Source: Brachybacterium phenoliresistens (GTDB taxonomy: Bacteria > Actinomycetota > Actinomycetes > Actinomycetales > Dermabacteraceae). From it: a stretch of 64,000 nucleotides of DNA. The number at the start of each line of letters is the position of its first letter. Within the stretch, counting starts at the first letter, position 1. The stretch covers positions 1-64,000 of the forward strand of contig NZ_KK069992.1 of assembly GCF_000576425.1 (NCBI RefSeq), read 5' to 3'. Positions 62,565 through 64,000 of the stretch are shown here, piece by piece. A program made the position numbers and the translations under genes. The notes below the pieces were generated by a model that saw only the letters and a list, made by a program, of their open reading frames with translations, did no database searches and was not told where the DNA came from.

Positions 62565-63569
62565 ATGCTCGAGGCCGTTCCCCAGGCGGACCAGGCGCTC
62601 CTGACCGAGCCCGAGGCCCAGCGCATCGCCCGCACCGCCGCGGACGTCGTCCAGGAGGTCGCCCGGGTCGTGGAGGGCAAGCCCCGCGCGATCCGGCTGG
62701 CCATGACGGTGCTCCTAGCCGACGGCCACCTCCTGCTCGAGGACGTCCCCGGCGTCGGCAAGACCCTGCTGGCCAAGGCCCTCGCCGCGGCGCTCGGCGC
62801 CCGTCGCGCCCGCATCCAGTTCACCCCCGACCTGCTGCCGGGGGACGTCACCGGCGCGAGCGTGCTGGACCCCAGCACCGGCGCCTTCAGCTTCCGTCCC
62901 GGCGCCGTGTTCACCCACATCCTGCTGGCCGACGAGATCAACCGCGCCTCGCCGAAGACGCAGTCCGCGCTGCTGGAGTCGATGGAGGAGCGCCAGGTCA
63001 GCGTCGACGGCGAGACCTACGTGCTCGAGAGCCCCTTCATGGTCGTCGCCACCGCGAACCCCGTGGAGATGGAGGGCACCTACCACCTGCCCGAGGCGCA
63101 GCGCGACCGCTTCCTCGCCCAGACCTCCCTGGGCTATCCCGCCCACGACGCCGAGCTGCGGATGCTCGCCGTGCAGACCGGGCCGCTGGCCGCCAGCGCC
63201 CGCGAGGCGTCCGACGAGATCCGCGCCCGCACCAGCCCCGAGCAGATCGCCGCGGACATCCGCGCCATCCGCCGCGTCCACGCCTCCCCGGCGCTGCTGG
63301 ACTACGTGGTGCGCCTGGCCGCCGGCACCCGCGACCACGGGCAGGTGGTCCTCGGCGCCTCGCCCCGCGCCACCGTGCACCTAGTGCGCATGCTCAAGGC
63401 CCATGCCGCCATGGAGGGCCGCGTCTTCGTCCTGCCCGAGGACGTGCGCGGCGTCATCGGCCCCGTGTGGCGCCATCGCCTGCACCTGGCCCCGCAGGCC
63501 CTCTCCCGCGGGGTGAGCGCGGCCGATGTCCTGCGCGACGTCCTCGCCTCGACCCCGCTGGAACGGTGA
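62565..63569 (+). CDS. MoxR family AAA+ ATPase
   Basis: A 334-aa MoxR-type ATPase: Walker A G-V-G-K-T-L-L-A-K, F-T-P-D-L-L-P-G-D, Walker B I-L-L-A-D-E-I-N-R, sensor A-T-A-N-P-V-E-M-E-G-T-Y and arginine-finger region E-A-Q-R-D-R-F. ATG 62565 follows CAGGAGG. Its stop overlaps the next start (GTGA), the DUF58 gene usually found with MoxR. MoxR-DUF58 pairs act as chaperone-like modules for metal-binding or VWA proteins. Confidence 0.93.
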   Translation: MLEAVPQADQALLTEPEAQRIARTAADVVQEVARVVEGKPRAIRLAMTVLLADGHLLLEDVPGVGKTLLAKALAAALGARRARIQFTPDLLPGDVTGASVLDPSTGAFSFRPGAVFTHILLADEINRASPKTQSALLESMEERQVSVDGETYVLESPFMVVATANPVEMEGTYHLPEAQRDRFLAQTSLGYPAHDAELRMLAVQTGPLAASAREASDEIRARTSPEQIAADIRAIRRVHASPALLDYVVRLAAGTRDHGQVVLGASPRATVHLVRMLKAHAAMEGRVFVLPEDVRGVIGPVWRHRLHLAPQALSRGVSAADVLRDVLASTPLER

Positions 63570-64000
63570 GCCGCCGCGCCCGCAGCCGGGTGCCGCACCG
63601 CTCCCTGGTGCGGCCCACCGGCCGCGGGACCCTCGCGATCGTGCTCGCGCCGCTGCTCCTGCTGGGCGCCGAGGTCACGGGCCTGGCCCTGCTGCACTAC
63701 CTCGCCAGCGCGCTGCTGGTCGCGCTGGGCCTGTCGGGCCTGATGATCCTCCTCAGCGGGGTGCGTCTCGACCTCGAGCGCCGGGTGCAGGCCGATGCGG
63801 TCCGGGCCGGCGGCGCGGTCGACGTCCAGATGCGCCTGGTCCCGACCGCCCTGTTCGCCCGCGTGCCGCTGGGCCGCGGGGTGGTGCGCTCCTACCTGCC
63901 GGCCGCCCTCGGCGGCCACGGCGACCTGCCGCTCGCGCCGAGCATGCCGCACAGCCTGGTGGTGCGCCGCCGCGGAGTGCACGAGCTGGGCCCGTGCGGG
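63566..64000 (+). CDS. DUF58 domain protein, N-terminal part (cut by window edge)
   Basis: The frame from GTG 63566 stays open to the window end (145 codons). The translation starts V-S-R-R-A-R-S-R-V-P-H-R, followed by two hydrophobic helices (about 25-45 and 50-65), L-D-L-E-R-R-V and a beta-rich region, as in the membrane-proximal part of DUF58 proteins. Translationally coupled to the MoxR gene. The conserved core domain lies outside the window. Confidence 0.8.
   Translation, partial: MSRRARSRVPHRSLVRPTGRGTLAIVLAPLLLLGAEVTGLALLHYLASALLVALGLSGLMILLSGVRLDLERRVQADAVRAGGAVDVQMRLVPTALFARVPLGRGVVRSYLPAALGGHGDLPLAPSMPHSLVVRRRGVHELGPCG

Overview
The window is very GC-rich (over 70% by eye), with short intergenic gaps, many ATGA/GTGA overlaps and GTG starts. 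Gene content (Asp23/Gls24 envelope-stress cluster, fused RmlC-RmlD, Pls-type peptide synthetase, Streptomyces-type secreted protease, LAxTG wall protein) points to a high-GC Gram-positive actinobacterium, most likely Micrococcales; Brachybacterium or another Dermabacteraceae is my best guess, by inference only. No rRNA, tRNA, CRISPR array, transposase or integrase was seen.

Layout. (1) 642-4901: envelope-stress block (GlsB-like membrane protein, several Asp23/Gls24-type proteins, DUF2273- and AmaP-like membrane proteins, ECF sigma factor). (2) 4911-10704: polyamino-acid module of phosphopantetheinyl transferase, M1 aminopeptidase and a roughly 1318-aa Pls/PosA-type synthetase. (3) 10912-12364: three copies of a 70-bp imperfect palindrome around a DUF559/AbiEi-like gene. 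(4) 12518-16560: UDP-glucose dehydrogenase divergent from rmlB and rmlCD. (5) 16765-20662: secreted serine protease, PhoD-type phosphatase and a FN3 protein, with a CebR/CelR-like operator upstream of phoD. (6) 20714-26859: amidohydrolase, GltS-type symporter, taurine/sulfonate-type ABC transporter. (7) 26951-58966: a large surface-polysaccharide locus. (8) 59095-64000: aldo/keto reductase, DUF6270 protein, LAxTG wall protein, MoxR ATPase and the start of a DUF58 protein.

The polysaccharide locus is the most unusual part. WecB (32625-33797) and WecC (53781-55034) would make UDP-ManNAcA, a Wzm/Wzt-type ABC pair would export the polymer, and four glycosyltransferases would build it, which recalls the ManNAcA-containing teichuronic acid of Micrococcus luteus. 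Added to this are three asparagine-synthetase-like proteins that lack the Cys2 glutaminase nucleophile, four heparinase II/III-like proteins (one fused behind a membrane anchor, coiled coil and GT4 domain in a single 1361-aa chain, two fused to an alpha/beta hydrolase), a NodB-type deacetylase and a GH79-like glycosidase. The ligase + lyase/hydrolase pair occurs twice: in GC-rich form (39895-44423) and as a diverged convergent pair (47169-51476) inside a clearly lower-GC island. I infer a coupled system that synthesises, amidates, trims and exports an acidic wall polysaccharide; its chemistry cannot be read from sequence alone.
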